Positions 1-10,662 of a stretch of 64,000 bases of DNA are shown in pieces. The notes beneath the pieces were generated by a model that saw only the letters and a list, made by a program, of their open reading frames with translations, made no database searches and was not told the DNA's origin. Position 1 is the first letter of the stretch. The number at the start of each line of letters is the position of its first letter. This DNA is from an uncultured Paraglaciecola sp. (GTDB taxonomy: Bacteria; Pseudomonadota; Gammaproteobacteria; Enterobacterales; Alteromonadaceae), in contig NZ_CAKZKO010000138.1 in assembly GCF_937123705.1 (NCBI RefSeq), positions 62,001-126,000 of the forward strand, given 5' to 3'. The translations under genes were made by a program, and so were the position numbers.

Positions 1-64
1 TTGGATGTAGCTTTCTAGGAATTTCAAACTGAGGGTGCCCCCCGCTTTTTGATACCGCTGGCGC

Positions 65-92
65 TTGTCTCAAAACCTCTGCATAATAGAAT
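65..92 (+). promoter_or_regulatory. candidate sigma-70 promoter for the ftsB operon
   Basis: A TTGTCT box (65-70) and a TAGAAT box (87-92) are separated by 16 nt, about 28 nt upstream of the ftsB ATG. Both boxes deviate from consensus and the region is AT-rich, so this is a weak call. The first 60 bases of the window show no recognisable feature; in related genomes eno often lies upstream of ftsB, so this may be a 3' untranslated region. Confidence 0.3.
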
Positions 93-119
93 AAAAGCGA
101 TAAACGTGAGGCAAAATTG

Positions 120-398
120 ATGAAATGGGTGATGACAATTTTATTCACACTATTTGGTTTGCTTCAATATCGTTTGTGGTTTGGAAAAAATAGCATACCT
201 GATTTTATGATTTTAAAAAATGAAGTTGCACTGCAAGTTACCCACAATGCCAATCTAAGGCAGCGCAACAATTTATTGAAAGCAGATATTCATGATTTGA
301 AAATTGGCTTAGATGCTGCTGAAGAACGTGCCAGAAATGAGCTGGGTCTTATTAAGCAAGGCGAAACCTTTTATCGCATTTTACCCTCTCAAGAATAA
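120..398 (+). CDS. ftsB: cell division protein FtsB
   Basis: FtsB is a small bitopic inner-membrane protein that binds FtsL and FtsQ in the divisome. The 92-residue product has the expected layout: an N-terminal membrane segment (about residues 4-20), then a periplasmic coiled coil starting around NEVALQVTHNANLRQRNNLL, and a short C-terminal tail ending near GETFYRIL, typical of FtsB. I start it at the ATG at 120, preceded by a GTGAGG ribosome site, rather than the in-frame TTG at 117. It is followed after 5 nt by ispD, the usual ftsB-ispD-ispF order of gammaproteobacteria. Confidence 0.93.
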   Translation: MKWVMTILFTLFGLLQYRLWFGKNSIPDFMILKNEVALQVTHNANLRQRNNLLKADIHDLKIGLDAAEERARNELGLIKQGETFYRILPSQE

Positions 399-403
399 AC
401 TCT

Positions 404-1114
404 ATGCCTTTATCTGCTCAATATTCTGTGGTCGTCCCAGCTGCTGGCGTTGGTAAGCGCATGAAAGCAGATAATCCTAAACAATATTTACACATTGCTG
501 GTAAAACAGTTATTGAGCACACCCTAAACAATTTACTGGCACACAACCAAATAAAACGCGTGATTGTGGCACTTAACCCAAGTGACACCTTATTTGCGCA
601 TTTGCCCGTTGCTAGTGATCCCCGTGTTGACACTGTAATTGGTGGACAAGAGCGTAGCGATTCAGTGTTAGCAGGACTCAATTATTTGCCGAGTAATGAA
701 GCATGGGTGTTGGTACATGATGCAGCCCGACCTTGTTTTAAGGCAACAGATTTAACTGCCTTGCTGCAACTGGTTAATCATAATATTTGTGGCGGCTTAC
801 TGGCCACTCCCGTTCGAGATACAATGAAACGTGCGGTCAATATTACCGCCGACAACCATATGTTCGTTAAACAAACCGAATCTAGAGAGAATTTGTGGCA
901 CGCTTTAACGCCTCAGTTTTTTAAACTGGAATTACTAAAAAAGGCATTAGATTTAGCTAATGCGCAACAAGTTACTATCACGGATGAAGCATCTGCAATG
1001 GAGTTGTTAGGAGAAAAAATTGCATTAATAAAATCGTCTCCTGCAAATATAAAAATCACCGAGCCAGAAGATCTAATGTTGGCAGAGTTTTACTTGAATC
1101 AAAAAACTAACTAA
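404..1114 (+). CDS. ispD: 2-C-methyl-D-erythritol 4-phosphate cytidylyltransferase
   Basis: IspD transfers CMP from CTP to methylerythritol 4-phosphate, the third step of the non-mevalonate isoprenoid pathway, in the cytoplasm. The 236-residue length is normal. Family motifs are visible: the N-terminal CTP-binding loop [11 protein letters not shown] followed by [14 protein letters not shown] in the middle, and [11 protein letters not shown] near the C terminus. It lies between ftsB and ispF, the next-but-one enzyme of the pathway, probably in one transcript. Confidence 0.96.
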   Translation: MPLSAQYSVVVPAAGVGKRMKADNPKQYLHIAGKTVIEHTLNNLLAHNQIKRVIVALNPSDTLFAHLPVASDPRVDTVIGGQERSDSVLAGLNYLPSNEAWVLVHDAARPCFKATDLTALLQLVNHNICGGLLATPVRDTMKRAVNITADNHMFVKQTESRENLWHALTPQFFKLELLKKALDLANAQQVTITDEASAMELLGEKIALIKSSPANIKITEPEDLMLAEFYLNQKTN

Positions 1115-1140
1115 ATGGCGAATGGAGATTTAACCCAAAA

Positions 1141-1632
1141 ATGAGCATCCGTATAGGTCATGGTTATGACGTTCACAAATTTGGTGGCATTGGCCCAATC
1201 GTTATTGCCGGCGTCAAAATCGAACATAACAAAGGTTTGATAGCCCATTCTGATGGCGACGTAGTATTACATGCACTATGCGATGCCCTTTTGGGTGCCT
1301 TGGCACTAGGGGATATTGGCAAACATTTTCCAGATACTGACGCTAAATTTGCCGGAATAGATAGCCGCGAGTTACTGCGCCATGTATATAAACTGATAGT
1401 GGATAAACAATACCAACTAGGCAATGTTGATTTAACTATAGTGGCGCAAACTCCAAAAATGGCACCTCATATTGAGTTAATGAGGCAGAATATCGCCAAA
1501 GACCTGCAAAGTGATATAAGCCAAATCAACGTAAAGGCCACCACCACAGAAAAGTTAGGGTTTGCAGGTCGAAAAGAGGGCATTGCTGCCCATGCTGTTG
1601 TGCTAATACAAACATCTGTACAGGGTAGCTAA
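1141..1632 (+). CDS. ispF: 2-C-methyl-D-erythritol 2,4-cyclodiphosphate synthase
   Basis: IspF cyclises the CDP-methylerythritol phosphate intermediate with loss of CMP. The trimeric family is about 160 residues long and this product has 163. The N-terminal GHGYDVHKF supplies the metal-binding Asp and His, [12 protein letters not shown] holds the third ligand His, and [10 protein letters not shown] is the conserved C-terminal substrate loop. The stop codon of ispF overlaps the ATG of truD by one base, so the two are translationally coupled. Confidence 0.96.
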   Translation: MSIRIGHGYDVHKFGGIGPIVIAGVKIEHNKGLIAHSDGDVVLHALCDALLGALALGDIGKHFPDTDAKFAGIDSRELLRHVYKLIVDKQYQLGNVDLTIVAQTPKMAPHIELMRQNIAKDLQSDISQINVKATTTEKLGFAGRKEGIAAHAVVLIQTSVQGS

Positions 1633-2681
1633 TGCAACTAAACCATTGGTTATACCTGTACCCTAAGTTAACTATTTCAGGGCAATTTAAAAGCAAAGTT
1701 GAAGACTTTCAAGTGACTGAACAGCTTGGCTATAATCCTATTGGTGAGGGTGAACATATCTACCTTTGGGTTAGAAAAAAAGGATTGAATACAGCTTACT
1801 TGGCTGAGCAAATTGCCAAATTTACTCAATTACCTTTAAGAGCCGTGACTTACGCTGGCCGTAAGGATAAACATGCACAAACCGAACAGTGGTTTAGTGT
1901 CCATCTGCCTGGCAAAGGTGAATTTGACTGGACTCAATTCAACCAACCAGGTGCTGAGATACTTAAATCCATAAGGCATAATAAAAAACTAAGAACGGGC
2001 GTATTAAAAGGCAATCAATTCAACATTACCCTTAGGCAACTCACATCAACCACTGGTATTGATGCACGATTACAACAAATTAAACAACAGGGTGTACCCA
2101 ATTATTACGGCCCTCAACGCTTTGGCAGTACACTACATGATCCCCGTGGTGGCAATTTAGTATTAGCCGAAAAAATGATAAATGGCGAGACCATCCGTAA
2201 CCGTAATAAGCGCTCTATGGCAATCTCCGCACTGCGTTCGTGGCTTTTCAATGAAATGTTACATAGCCGACTGAAAAATGGCTGTTTGAACAAAGCCTTG
2301 CCAGGTGATGTTATGCAACTAGCTGGCAGCCATAGCTTTTTCTGTGCCGAACAGCTTGATGAAGCAACGCTTTCACGTATTCAACAGCAAGACATATACC
2401 TAACGGCACCGTTGTGGGGCTGTGGTCAACTAGCCAGTCAATCTGAGGCATTACAGTTCGAACAAGGTCTGGCTCAACTGCACCCAGCCGTTACCAAAAC
2501 CTTAGAAGAATTAGGTTTGAAGCAAGAAAGAAGAGCCACTAACCTGTTTCCAAAAGATCTTAAGTGGAGTTTGCAACAGAATGTACTGAACCTTAGTTTT
2601 TCACTTCCGACTGGCACTTTTGCTACCTCGGTTTTACGAGAGCTACTGGATTTACAAGATGACAGCCATTCCGAGTCTTGA
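1632..2681 (+). CDS. truD: tRNA pseudouridine(13) synthase TruD
   Basis: TruD converts U13 of tRNA-Glu to pseudouridine. The family core motif AGRKDKHA is present with the predicted catalytic Asp at residue 79, and NYYGPQRFG, typical of TruD, follows around residue 155. The 349-residue length is normal. In many relatives surE sits between truD and pcm; here the truD stop directly abuts or overlaps the next reading frame and surE is absent. Confidence 0.95.
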   Translation: MQLNHWLYLYPKLTISGQFKSKVEDFQVTEQLGYNPIGEGEHIYLWVRKKGLNTAYLAEQIAKFTQLPLRAVTYAGRKDKHAQTEQWFSVHLPGKGEFDWTQFNQPGAEILKSIRHNKKLRTGVLKGNQFNITLRQLTSTTGIDARLQQIKQQGVPNYYGPQRFGSTLHDPRGGNLVLAEKMINGETIRNRNKRSMAISALRSWLFNEMLHSRLKNGCLNKALPGDVMQLAGSHSFFCAEQLDEATLSRIQQQDIYLTAPLWGCGQLASQSEALQFEQGLAQLHPAVTKTLEELGLKQERRATNLFPKDLKWSLQQNVLNLSFSLPTGTFATSVLRELLDLQDDSHSES

Positions 2682-2728
2682 ACCCTGACTTAAATGACGT
2701 TACACACAATAATAAAAATAGGCATGAC

Positions 2729-3367
2729 ATGAGAGCAACATCACGCAAAGGAGAAAACCTTTCGCAACTTTTGCATAAAGAAGGGATCAGTAACACTAAA
2801 GTACTGAACGCTATTGCCAGAATTCCGAGGGAGTTATTCTTACCCGATGCTTTAAAACATAAGGCCTATCAAAATACCGCCTTACCTATTGGTCAGGGAC
2901 AAACCATCTCTCAGCCCTATATTGTTGCTCGAATGACGGAATTGTTATTGGCATCCGACAATCAGGTACAAAAAGTGTTGGAGATAGGCACAGGTTCTGG
3001 CTATCAAACAGCTGTATTGGCGCAATTGTTCAAGAATGTGTATTCAGTCGAGAGAATTAAATCTTTGCAATTTCAAGCCAAACGACGCATGAATCAGTTG
3101 GACTTGCATAACGTAAAAATGAAACACGGCGACGGCTGGCAAGGCTGGTCTAGCAAAGGCCCCTATGATGCAATCATAGTCACTGCTGCCGCCAGCGAAA
3201 TGCCGAAACAGTTATACCAGCAACTGAATGACGGTGGTCGTTTAATCATTCCGGTTGGTGAAGAAAATCAGCAATTACACTGTGTAATCAGGCGAGATAC
3301 AGAATTTGAATCGACTGTTGTTGAAGCGGTTAGATTTGTGCCTTTAGTAGCGGGAGACATTATTTGA
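2729..3367 (+). CDS. pcm: protein-L-isoaspartate O-methyltransferase
   Basis: Pcm methylates isoaspartyl residues with S-adenosylmethionine to start repair of aged proteins. [18 protein letters not shown], the SAM motif [12 protein letters not shown] and the C-terminal EAVRFVPLV are all present. I chose the ATG at 2729, giving 212 residues, close to the usual 208. An in-frame TTG at 2678, overlapping the truD stop, would add 17 residues with no family counterpart but could serve as a coupled start. The 3' end overlaps the next gene by 4 nt. Confidence 0.93.
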   Translation: MRATSRKGENLSQLLHKEGISNTKVLNAIARIPRELFLPDALKHKAYQNTALPIGQGQTISQPYIVARMTELLLASDNQVQKVLEIGTGSGYQTAVLAQLFKNVYSVERIKSLQFQAKRRMNQLDLHNVKMKHGDGWQGWSSKGPYDAIIVTAAASEMPKQLYQQLNDGGRLIIPVGEENQQLHCVIRRDTEFESTVVEAVRFVPLVAGDII

Positions 3368-4311
3368 AACCAGCAAGAACAAAAAGTGGTTATCTAGGTA
3401 TCACAGCTAGAGGCATACTAATGGGTGCCGCAGACGCTGTACCGGGAGTTTCTGGTGGTACTATCGCATTTATGACAGGCATATATGAGGAGCTGATATT
3501 TTCTCTGAAACAATGCAGTATCAGTGCCTTACGCATGCTGTTTCAGGATGGTTTAAAAGCCGCATGGCAACATATCAACGGTAGTTTTTTGTTGGCTTTA
3601 TTTACTGGCATTATCCTTAGCATTTTAACGCTCACAAGAGTCGTGTTATTTCTGCTAGACAAGCACCCCATTTTATTATGGTCGTTCTTTTTCGGACTCA
3701 TATTGGCGGCTGTTTGGTCTGTTTTACGCCATGTTGAAAAGTGGAGTATGGGCATAATTGCAACTTTTTTAGGCGGCGCAGTGAGTGCTTTTCTCATTAC
3801 AACTATCAGCCCAACAACTATTGAAACATCCCCTTTGGTGGTGTTTTTGTCAGGCATGATTGCTATCTGCGCGATGATTTTACCCGGTATCTCTGGTAGC
3901 TTTATTTTACTGATATTAGGCTTGTACGCCCCTATGCTAACTGCAGTAAAGGAATTACAGCTTGTCACTTTGTGTGTCTTTGCAAGTGGTTGCGTAGCAG
4001 GCCTATTAAGCTTTTCTCATGTATTAAGTTGGATGTTTAATCACTTCAAAACCATGACTTTAGCCTTGTTAGGGGGTTTTATGCTGGGGTCATTAAACAA
4101 AGTCTGGCCTTGGAAACAAACAATAGAAACTGTCATTGATCGCCATGGAAAAGAAATACCAATAGTTCAGCACAACATTTTACCTCACACCTTTGAAACG
4201 CTACACAGTCAACCCGCCTATCTAGGCTTTGCTATTGCCTTAATGTTACTAGGAATGGGTATGGTGATTGCGTTAGAAAGGCTAGGGCAAAAACCAGCGG
4301 ACAATGAATGA
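3364..4311 (+). CDS. DUF368 membrane protein (PopT-type polyprenyl-phosphate transporter family)
   Basis: This 315-residue polytopic membrane protein has the DUF368 signature: [19 protein letters not shown] near the N terminus and a second inverted copy, [18 protein letters not shown], in the middle. About eight hydrophobic segments are visible. The family has been linked to recycling of undecaprenyl phosphate across the inner membrane (PopT); the assignment here rests on family membership only. The start is a TTG that overlaps the pcm stop by 4 nt, with GGGAG about 8 nt upstream. The stop overlaps the nlpD ATG by 4 nt, so the operon is tightly coupled. Confidence 0.88.
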   Translation: MKPARTKSGYLGITARGILMGAADAVPGVSGGTIAFMTGIYEELIFSLKQCSISALRMLFQDGLKAAWQHINGSFLLALFTGIILSILTLTRVVLFLLDKHPILLWSFFFGLILAAVWSVLRHVEKWSMGIIATFLGGAVSAFLITTISPTTIETSPLVVFLSGMIAICAMILPGISGSFILLILGLYAPMLTAVKELQLVTLCVFASGCVAGLLSFSHVLSWMFNHFKTMTLALLGGFMLGSLNKVWPWKQTIETVIDRHGKEIPIVQHNILPHTFETLHSQPAYLGFAIALMLLGMGMVIALERLGQKPADNE

Positions 4312-5159
4312 AAATACGGCTTCAAAAATTTCTCTGGTTTCCTAAGCATCTTGCTTATTCAACTATTTTTGCTTGCGGAGTCTTAACCCTTAGTTGTTCA
4401 AACCGCAATCAACCTGCCCCTGTCACTGAACTCTATCAAGGTAAAACATTTAGAGATTTTGAACAACAAGCCTATTCAGCAACGACATACCAAGTTAAAG
4501 CCGGCGATACCTTATACTCTATTGCTTGGTATTCCGGAAAAGACTATCGAGATATAGCCCGCATCAATAAGATAGCTGCTCCATATCAAATACAACCCGG
4601 CCAAGTTCTCACCCTAAATAATCCCCCTAAGTCAATACGACCAAAGTTGCATAAAGCCACTGGTCAGACTTCGAAAACAATTATAAATCAAGCTGTTGAC
4701 CCTTCTAAAAAGCAGGCGTATGGTAAAAGTGAACGAAAATTAAACAAAGACTCAATTGAGTCTGCTACCGGTCAATTTCCTGATCGAGTTAAACGTTGGC
4801 ATTGGCCTACAAAAGCAACCGTTTCACGGGGTTTTTCAGTCAAAGAACAAGGCAACAAAGGCTTAGATTTTTCAGGAAAACTTGGAATGCCAATTTTGGC
4901 ATCGGCCGATGGAAAAGTTGTATACACGGGCGATGCATTACGTGGATTTGGAAAACTAGTCATTATTAAGCACTCCGACGCTTATCTAACCGCCTATGCT
5001 CATAATGACAGCATCTTAGTGAAAGAAAAGCAGTGGGTTTCGGCAGGCCAAAAAATTGCCACTATGGGTAAAAGTGGAACCGATACGGTGAAGCTTCATT
5101 TTGAAGTAAGGTACGAGGGAAAATCCATTGATCCTTTGCGCTATTTACCCCGCAGATAA
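4308..5159 (+). CDS. nlpD: murein hydrolase activator NlpD (LysM / M23 lipoprotein)
   Basis: NlpD is an outer-membrane lipoprotein that activates an amidase at the division site. A lipobox LTLSC places the lipidated Cys near residue 30. A LysM domain follows ([17 protein letters not shown] onward), then a basic linker, then a C-terminal M23/LytM domain ([36 protein letters not shown]). As in E. coli NlpD, several catalytic zinc-ligand positions of active M23 peptidases look replaced, which fits an activator rather than an enzyme. It is directly upstream of rpoS, whose main promoter usually lies inside nlpD. Confidence 0.92.
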   Translation: MKIRLQKFLWFPKHLAYSTIFACGVLTLSCSNRNQPAPVTELYQGKTFRDFEQQAYSATTYQVKAGDTLYSIAWYSGKDYRDIARINKIAAPYQIQPGQVLTLNNPPKSIRPKLHKATGQTSKTIINQAVDPSKKQAYGKSERKLNKDSIESATGQFPDRVKRWHWPTKATVSRGFSVKEQGNKGLDFSGKLGMPILASADGKVVYTGDALRGFGKLVIIKHSDAYLTAYAHNDSILVKEKQWVSAGQKIATMGKSGTDTVKLHFEVRYEGKSIDPLRYLPRR

Positions 5160-5225
5160 TAACAATAAAAAATAAATGTACCTGAGGAGAAGTTGAAGAG
5201 TCACTACCGTTAAGGAGATACCATC

Positions 5226-6209
5226 ATGGGTCAAGAAAAAACAGTTGTAGTGGAAGTTGATGCTTTCAGTGATATTGAAAATGCCGTAGAGCGAGAACTT
5301 GCCAAGGCCGAAAAAAAGGCCGAAGAACAGTTAGAAGATATATTAGCCAGTAAAGAAGACAAATCCAAAAACCTCGACGCCACCCAGTTGTATTTAGGCG
5401 AAATTGGATTTTCCCCCTTACTATCAGCCGAAGAAGAAGTCTATTTTTCACGCCGCGCTTTAAAAGGCGATGAGGCGTCACGTAAACGCATGATTGTGAG
5501 CAATTTACGCTTGGTAGTAAAAATAGCCAGACGTTACAATAATCGTGGATTGGCTTTGCTCGATTTAGTAGAAGAAGGAAACTTGGGCCTTATTCGTGCT
5601 GTCGAGAAGTTTGATCCGGAACGCGGCTTCAGGTTCTCTACTTATGCGACTTGGTGGATAAGGCAAACTATTGAACGAGCAATCATGAACCAAACTCGTA
5701 CTATTCGCCTTCCCATTCATGTAGTGAAAGAGCTCAATGTTTACTTAAGAGCCGCTAGAGAGCTTTCCCAAAAACTCGATCATGAACCTACGGCCGAAGA
5801 AATTGCTGAAACGCTCCACAAACCAGTTCGTGACGTCTCCAAAATGCTGCGCCTAAACGAAAGGATTGCTTCGGTAGACACGCCCATAGGTGGTGATAAC
5901 GAGAAGGTTTTACTCGATATTATTGCGGATGACAACGGTCATGGGCCTGAAGAAGATCTACAAGATTCAGATATTAAACTCAACATCATCAAATGGTTAG
6001 AAGACCTTAATCCTAAGCAACGAGAAGTATTAGCAAGACGCTTTGGGCTATTAGGTTATGAGCCTTCGACTTTAGAAGATGTAGGTGCGGAGATTGGCTT
6101 GACTCGGGAAAGAGTCCGTCAAATACAGGTAGAAGCCTTACGTCGACTCAGAGATATGCTGGGCCATAAAGGTTTAAACTTAGAGGCTTTGTTTAACAAA
6201 CTTACCTAA
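5226..6209 (+). CDS. rpoS: RNA polymerase sigma factor RpoS
   Basis: RpoS is the stationary-phase and general-stress sigma factor. The 327-residue product shows region 1.2 ([20 protein letters not shown]), region 2 ([39 protein letters not shown]), region 3 and a region 4 helix-turn-helix ([20 protein letters not shown]). The ATG has a strong AAGGAG site 11 nt upstream. The gene ends before a clear intrinsic terminator and is the last of the ftsB-to-rpoS run. Confidence 0.97.
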   Translation: MGQEKTVVVEVDAFSDIENAVERELAKAEKKAEEQLEDILASKEDKSKNLDATQLYLGEIGFSPLLSAEEEVYFSRRALKGDEASRKRMIVSNLRLVVKIARRYNNRGLALLDLVEEGNLGLIRAVEKFDPERGFRFSTYATWWIRQTIERAIMNQTRTIRLPIHVVKELNVYLRAARELSQKLDHEPTAEEIAETLHKPVRDVSKMLRLNERIASVDTPIGGDNEKVLLDIIADDNGHGPEEDLQDSDIKLNIIKWLEDLNPKQREVLARRFGLLGYEPSTLEDVGAEIGLTRERVRQIQVEALRRLRDMLGHKGLNLEALFNKLT

Positions 6210-6230
6210 AGCCTAAGAGATAAAATACAA

Positions 6231-6255
6231 AAAAGCCTCGTTGAGGCTTTTTTAG
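6231..6255. terminator. rho-independent terminator between rpoS and tpx
   Basis: A 9-bp stem, AAAAGCCTC pairing with GAGGCTTTT around a GTT loop, is followed by T residues. The A-rich left side gives a U tract on the minus strand too, so it can serve both convergent genes. Confidence 0.9.
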
Positions 6256-6291
6256 TTATAAGTTGGACGTTTTGGGTAAATCAAAAATATC

Positions 6292-6786
6292 CTATAGTGC
6301 AGCGATAGCCGCCCCATAGTTTGGTTCATCAGTTGTTTCAGCAACCTGTTCAGCATGTACTACTTTGCCTTGCTCATCGATTACCACTACGCTGCGAGAT
6401 AATAAACCAGCCAAAGGACCATCGCTAAAACTCACCCCGTAATCAACACCAAAACTGCCTCTAAAGCTAGAGCCGGTTGCGACATTTTCGATGCCTTCAG
6501 CACCACAAAACCTAGCCGCAGCAAAAGGTAGATCAGCCGACACACATAGCACTTTAGTGTTATCTAGATCGCTGGCTTTTTGGTTAAAGGAGCGAATTGA
6601 AGTAGCACACACGCCTGTATCTACTGAAGGAAAGATATTTAAAATCAGTTTAGATCCGGCGTAATCTGCCAGTGTTGTCTCAGACAAGTCCGTTTCAACT
6701 AAAGTAAAATTGGGTGCCTGAGCTCCTACTTGTGGTAAATCACCTACTGTATTAAATGCGTTGCCTTGTAATGTAACTGTCGCCAT
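6292..6786 (-). CDS. tpx: thiol peroxidase Tpx
   Basis: Tpx is a periplasmic or cytoplasmic atypical 2-Cys peroxiredoxin that reduces lipid and other hydroperoxides using thioredoxin. The 164-residue product carries the peroxidatic Cys60 in VDTGVCATS and the resolving Cys94 in FCGAEGIENV, with the conserved opening VTLQGNAFNTVGDLPQVG. The length matches the family. It is transcribed alone, convergent with rpoS. Confidence 0.96.
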   Translation of the reverse strand: MATVTLQGNAFNTVGDLPQVGAQAPNFTLVETDLSETTLADYAGSKLILNIFPSVDTGVCATSIRSFNQKASDLDNTKVLCVSADLPFAAARFCGAEGIENVATGSSFRGSFGVDYGVSFSDGPLAGLLSRSVVVIDEQGKVVHAEQVAETTDEPNYGAAIAAL

Positions 6787-6881
6787 TCTGTTATTCCTTG
6801 GGAGTGAGTGTAGAGTTTATTGTAGCCTAAAAGAGAATAAGATTAATCGTTTCAATATGAACTAGGTAGGTTTCCTTTGCT

Positions 6882-7412
6882 TCACCCATGTTTAGTGGTC
6901 TGTTTATCAAGGGTGATAAAGCGATAACCATAAGGATTGCAGGGATCTGCCAGATGTTTTTCACAGGCTATTTCTCGCCAGATATACTGTGACTCATAAT
7001 CTGGAAAATAAGTATCTCCGGTCACATCTAATTCAATTTCGGTTAAATATAATCTGTGGCAAAATTCTAGGAAATGCTGGTAAATAGTACCACCGCCTAT
7101 AATCATCACTTCTGATTCATCTATATCCTGCTGGCTAAAATACTCTGTCGCCACAACGATAGCCTGTTCACAACTATGCACCACAGTTGCATCTTGCAGG
7201 GTAAAAGTCTTATCTGAGCTGACAACTATATTGAGACGACCAGGTAAGGCTTTCCCAATAGAAGCATAGGTTTTACGCCCCATAATAATGGGCTTTCCTA
7301 AGGTCACTTTTTTAAAATGTTTAAGATCGGCTGGCAAATGCCAAGGCATTGCATTATCAGCACCAATAACGCGACTATTAGCCATCGCGGCTATCATTGA
7401 AATTTGCATCAT
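6882..7412 (-). CDS. folA: dihydrofolate reductase
   Basis: FolA reduces dihydrofolate to tetrahydrofolate with NADPH. Motifs seen: IAAMANSRVIGADNAMPWHL with the substrate-binding Asp in PADLKHFK, GRKTYASIG, and the NADPH-binding IIGGGTIYQHFL. The 176-residue length is about 15 longer than the E. coli enzyme because of a C-terminal tail. Two adjacent ATG codons (7412 and 7409) make the exact start uncertain by one residue. The gene stands about 100 bp upstream of tpx on the same strand. Confidence 0.95.
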   Translation of the reverse strand: MMQISMIAAMANSRVIGADNAMPWHLPADLKHFKKVTLGKPIIMGRKTYASIGKALPGRLNIVVSSDKTFTLQDATVVHSCEQAIVVATEYFSQQDIDESEVMIIGGGTIYQHFLEFCHRLYLTEIELDVTGDTYFPDYESQYIWREIACEKHLADPCNPYGYRFITLDKQTTKHG

Positions 7413-7469
7413 TTTAAGAAAGTACTTTAAGAAAGGTGAAGAAGGTAAATTAAGTATATAAGAATTAGT

Positions 7470-7497
7470 CGAAGCCAGAAATACGTTTCTGACTTCG
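7470..7497 (-). terminator. stem-loop downstream of obgE, possible terminator
   Basis: A 12-bp stem with one G-T type mismatch (CGAAGTCAGAAA against TTTCTGGCTTCG read on the minus strand) and a 4-nt loop lies 20 nt after the obgE stop. The following sequence is only moderately T-rich, so it may instead be an RNA-stabilising hairpin. Confidence 0.45.
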
Positions 7498-7516
7498 TGC
7501 TAGCTATTTGTGGGGA

Positions 7517-8689
<1,173 letters not shown>

Positions 8690-8778
8690 TTACTAACACC
8701 TTGAATATGACTCAATTGAGTCCAGTATAGTCTGATCATACTAATAATTACTATGCAGACCATTTTTATGACTTCAAC

Positions 8779-8812
8779 AAAAAGCCCCGCATAAAGCGAG
8801 GCTTTTTTAAAA
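8779..8812 (-). terminator. rho-independent terminator after rpmA
   Basis: Read on the minus strand, AAAGCCTCGC pairs with GCGGGGCTTT (one G-U wobble) around TTTAT and is followed by T residues. The wobble pairs only in minus-strand RNA, which fits termination of rplU-rpmA rather than a plus-strand transcript. Confidence 0.88.
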
Positions 8813-8831
8813 ATCTACGAACAATTGCTAA

Positions 8832-9086
8832 TTAAGCAACGATGCTCACAAATTTACGATTTTTAGGACCTTTTACTTCAAACTGAACTTTACCATCTGA
8901 TAAAGCAAATAAAGTATGATCTTTACCGATACCCATATTGTTACCCGCGTGGAATTTAGTACCACGTTGACGAACAATAATGTTACCAGCTAAAACAGAC
9001 TCACCACCGTAACGCTTAACACCTAGGCGTTTACTTTCTGAATCACGGCCGTTGTTGGTACTACCACCAGCTTTTTTATGTGCCAT
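8832..9086 (-). CDS. rpmA: 50S ribosomal protein L27
   Basis: The 84-residue product begins [20 protein letters not shown], the conserved N-terminal tail that reaches the peptidyl-transferase centre, and carries the family motif [15 protein letters not shown]. The length is standard. It is 16 nt downstream of rplU in the same operon. Confidence 0.98.
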   Translation of the reverse strand: MAHKKAGGSTNNGRDSESKRLGVKRYGGESVLAGNIIVRQRGTKFHAGNNMGIGKDHTLFALSDGKVQFEVKGPKNRKFVSIVA

Positions 9087-9102
9087 TTGTAACTACTCCT
9101 AC

Positions 9103-9414
9103 TTAAGCGCTAACACCAGTGATTTTCACTTCTGTGAACCACTGACGGTGACCCATTTGGGTACGTGAATGTTTACGACGACGGAACTTAACGATTTTAA
9201 CTTTTTCACCGCGACCATGAGTAACAACTTCAGCTGTCACTTTGCCACCAGTTACAAAAGGAGTGCCGATTTTAATATCGTCACCATTACTTACCATTAA
9301 GACTTCATCAAATTCTATTGACTCACCTGGAGCCACTTCGATTTTTTCTAGGCGAAGGGTTTGACCTTCAGCCACACGGTGTTGTTTGCCACCACTTTGG
9401 AAAACCGCGTACAT
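9103..9414 (-). CDS. rplU: 50S ribosomal protein L21
   Basis: L21 binds 23S rRNA in the large subunit. I start the protein at [14 protein letters not shown] (ATG at 9414), giving the standard 103 residues; an upstream in-frame start would add 10 residues with no family counterpart. The signature [16 protein letters not shown] with a C-terminal KITGVSA is present. It is the first gene of the rplU-rpmA operon, divergent from ispB, as in many gammaproteobacteria. Confidence 0.98.
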   Translation of the reverse strand: MYAVFQSGGKQHRVAEGQTLRLEKIEVAPGESIEFDEVLMVSNGDDIKIGTPFVTGGKVTAEVVTHGRGEKVKIVKFRRRKHSRTQMGHRQWFTEVKITGVSA

Positions 9415-9666
9415 AATTAAACTCCGCACTGTGTCTCTTGACACGTATATTCATAAAACAGGCGGCGGATTGTACGTGAACAGATACCACCTAGCAAGCC
9501 TATTTCTTAATTAATTTGGTTAATTATCAAACGCTTTAAACTTGCTAATACATTTTTACTGATTCAGGCCAAAGTGCCACTGGATACCCTAATAAATTTC
9601 TGTAAAATCCACCAGCAGATCGGCAGTTCATAATTGAACTTCATTCAATATGGGTAAAATATCAGT

Positions 9667-10638
9667 ATGAAATTAGAAACGATTAATCAACTCGCACATC
9701 AAGATATGTTGGCAGTAAACAAGCTCATCCAACAACAAGTTGATTCTGAAGTGTCGCTGATTAATCAGTTAGGTTTTTATATTGTCAATAGTGGTGGAAA
9801 ACGCCTACGCCCGTTGCTAACTGTACTTGCAGCCAAAGCATTAAAGATACAAAACAATCAACATCATACACTCGCCACCATCATTGAGTTTATTCACACA
9901 GCCACCTTACTTCACGATGATGTAGTCGACGAATCTACTATGCGCCGTGGCAAAGAGACGGCTAACGCCGTATTTGGCAATCAGGCCAGCGTTTTGGTTG
10001 GTGATTTTTTGTACACCCGGTCATTTCAAATGATGGTGAGTTTAAGACGCATGGAGGTGATGGAGATTTTATCAGACGCCACAAATGTGATTGCTGAAGG
10101 CGAAGTATTGCAATTAATGAACTGCAATGATCCCGACACCAGCGAAGCTAGTTATATGCAAGTAATTTACAGTAAAACTGCGCGTTTATTCGAAGCGGCC
10201 ACTTTGCTTGCCGCCGTCCTAACTGAGCAAAATAAAGAAATCGAATTCGCCATGCAAGAATATGGAAAATATTTAGGTACGGCTTTTCAGTTGGTTGATG
10301 ACATTCTTGACTACGCTGCTGACCCCGACACTATGGGTAAAAATGTGGGTGATGATTTGGCTGAGGGAAAACCTACTTTACCGCTTTTATATGCCATGTG
10401 GCATGGCAACAAAACCCAAAGTCAGCAGATAAAAGAAGCCATAGAAAGTGGTAACGGCATGCAACACTTTGATGAAATCATGGCCACAATGCAGCAAACT
10501 GGTTCTCTTGATTACACCAAAAAGCTGGCCTTAGAAGCTTCGGAGCAAGCTATCGAAGCGCTCGCTCCAATCGCCAGCTCTGAATATAAAGAGGCTCTTA
10601 TTGGGCTGGCGAAAATTGCGGTTGAAAGGGCGGCATAG
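9667..10638 (+). CDS. ispB: octaprenyl diphosphate synthase (polyprenyl synthetase family)
   Basis: This trans-prenyltransferase elongates farnesyl diphosphate with isopentenyl units to make the ubiquinone side chain. The 323-residue product has the first Asp-rich motif in LLHDDVVDES and the second in QLVDDILDYAAD, plus GGKRLRPLL near the N terminus. It is divergent from rplU, the conserved arrangement that supports IspB over other prenyl synthases. The chain length cannot be read from the sequence with certainty. Confidence 0.93.
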   Translation: MKLETINQLAHQDMLAVNKLIQQQVDSEVSLINQLGFYIVNSGGKRLRPLLTVLAAKALKIQNNQHHTLATIIEFIHTATLLHDDVVDESTMRRGKETANAVFGNQASVLVGDFLYTRSFQMMVSLRRMEVMEILSDATNVIAEGEVLQLMNCNDPDTSEASYMQVIYSKTARLFEAATLLAAVLTEQNKEIEFAMQEYGKYLGTAFQLVDDILDYAADPDTMGKNVGDDLAEGKPTLPLLYAMWHGNKTQSQQIKEAIESGNGMQHFDEIMATMQQTGSLDYTKKLALEASEQAIEALAPIASSEYKEALIGLAKIAVERAA

Positions 10639-10662
10639 TTTTTGTCACGTACCCGCCCATTA

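Noticed and set aside
4308..5159. NlpD as an active M23 endopeptidase.
   Set aside because: Zinc-ligand positions appear substituted, as in activator-type LytM proteins; only the fold is supported.
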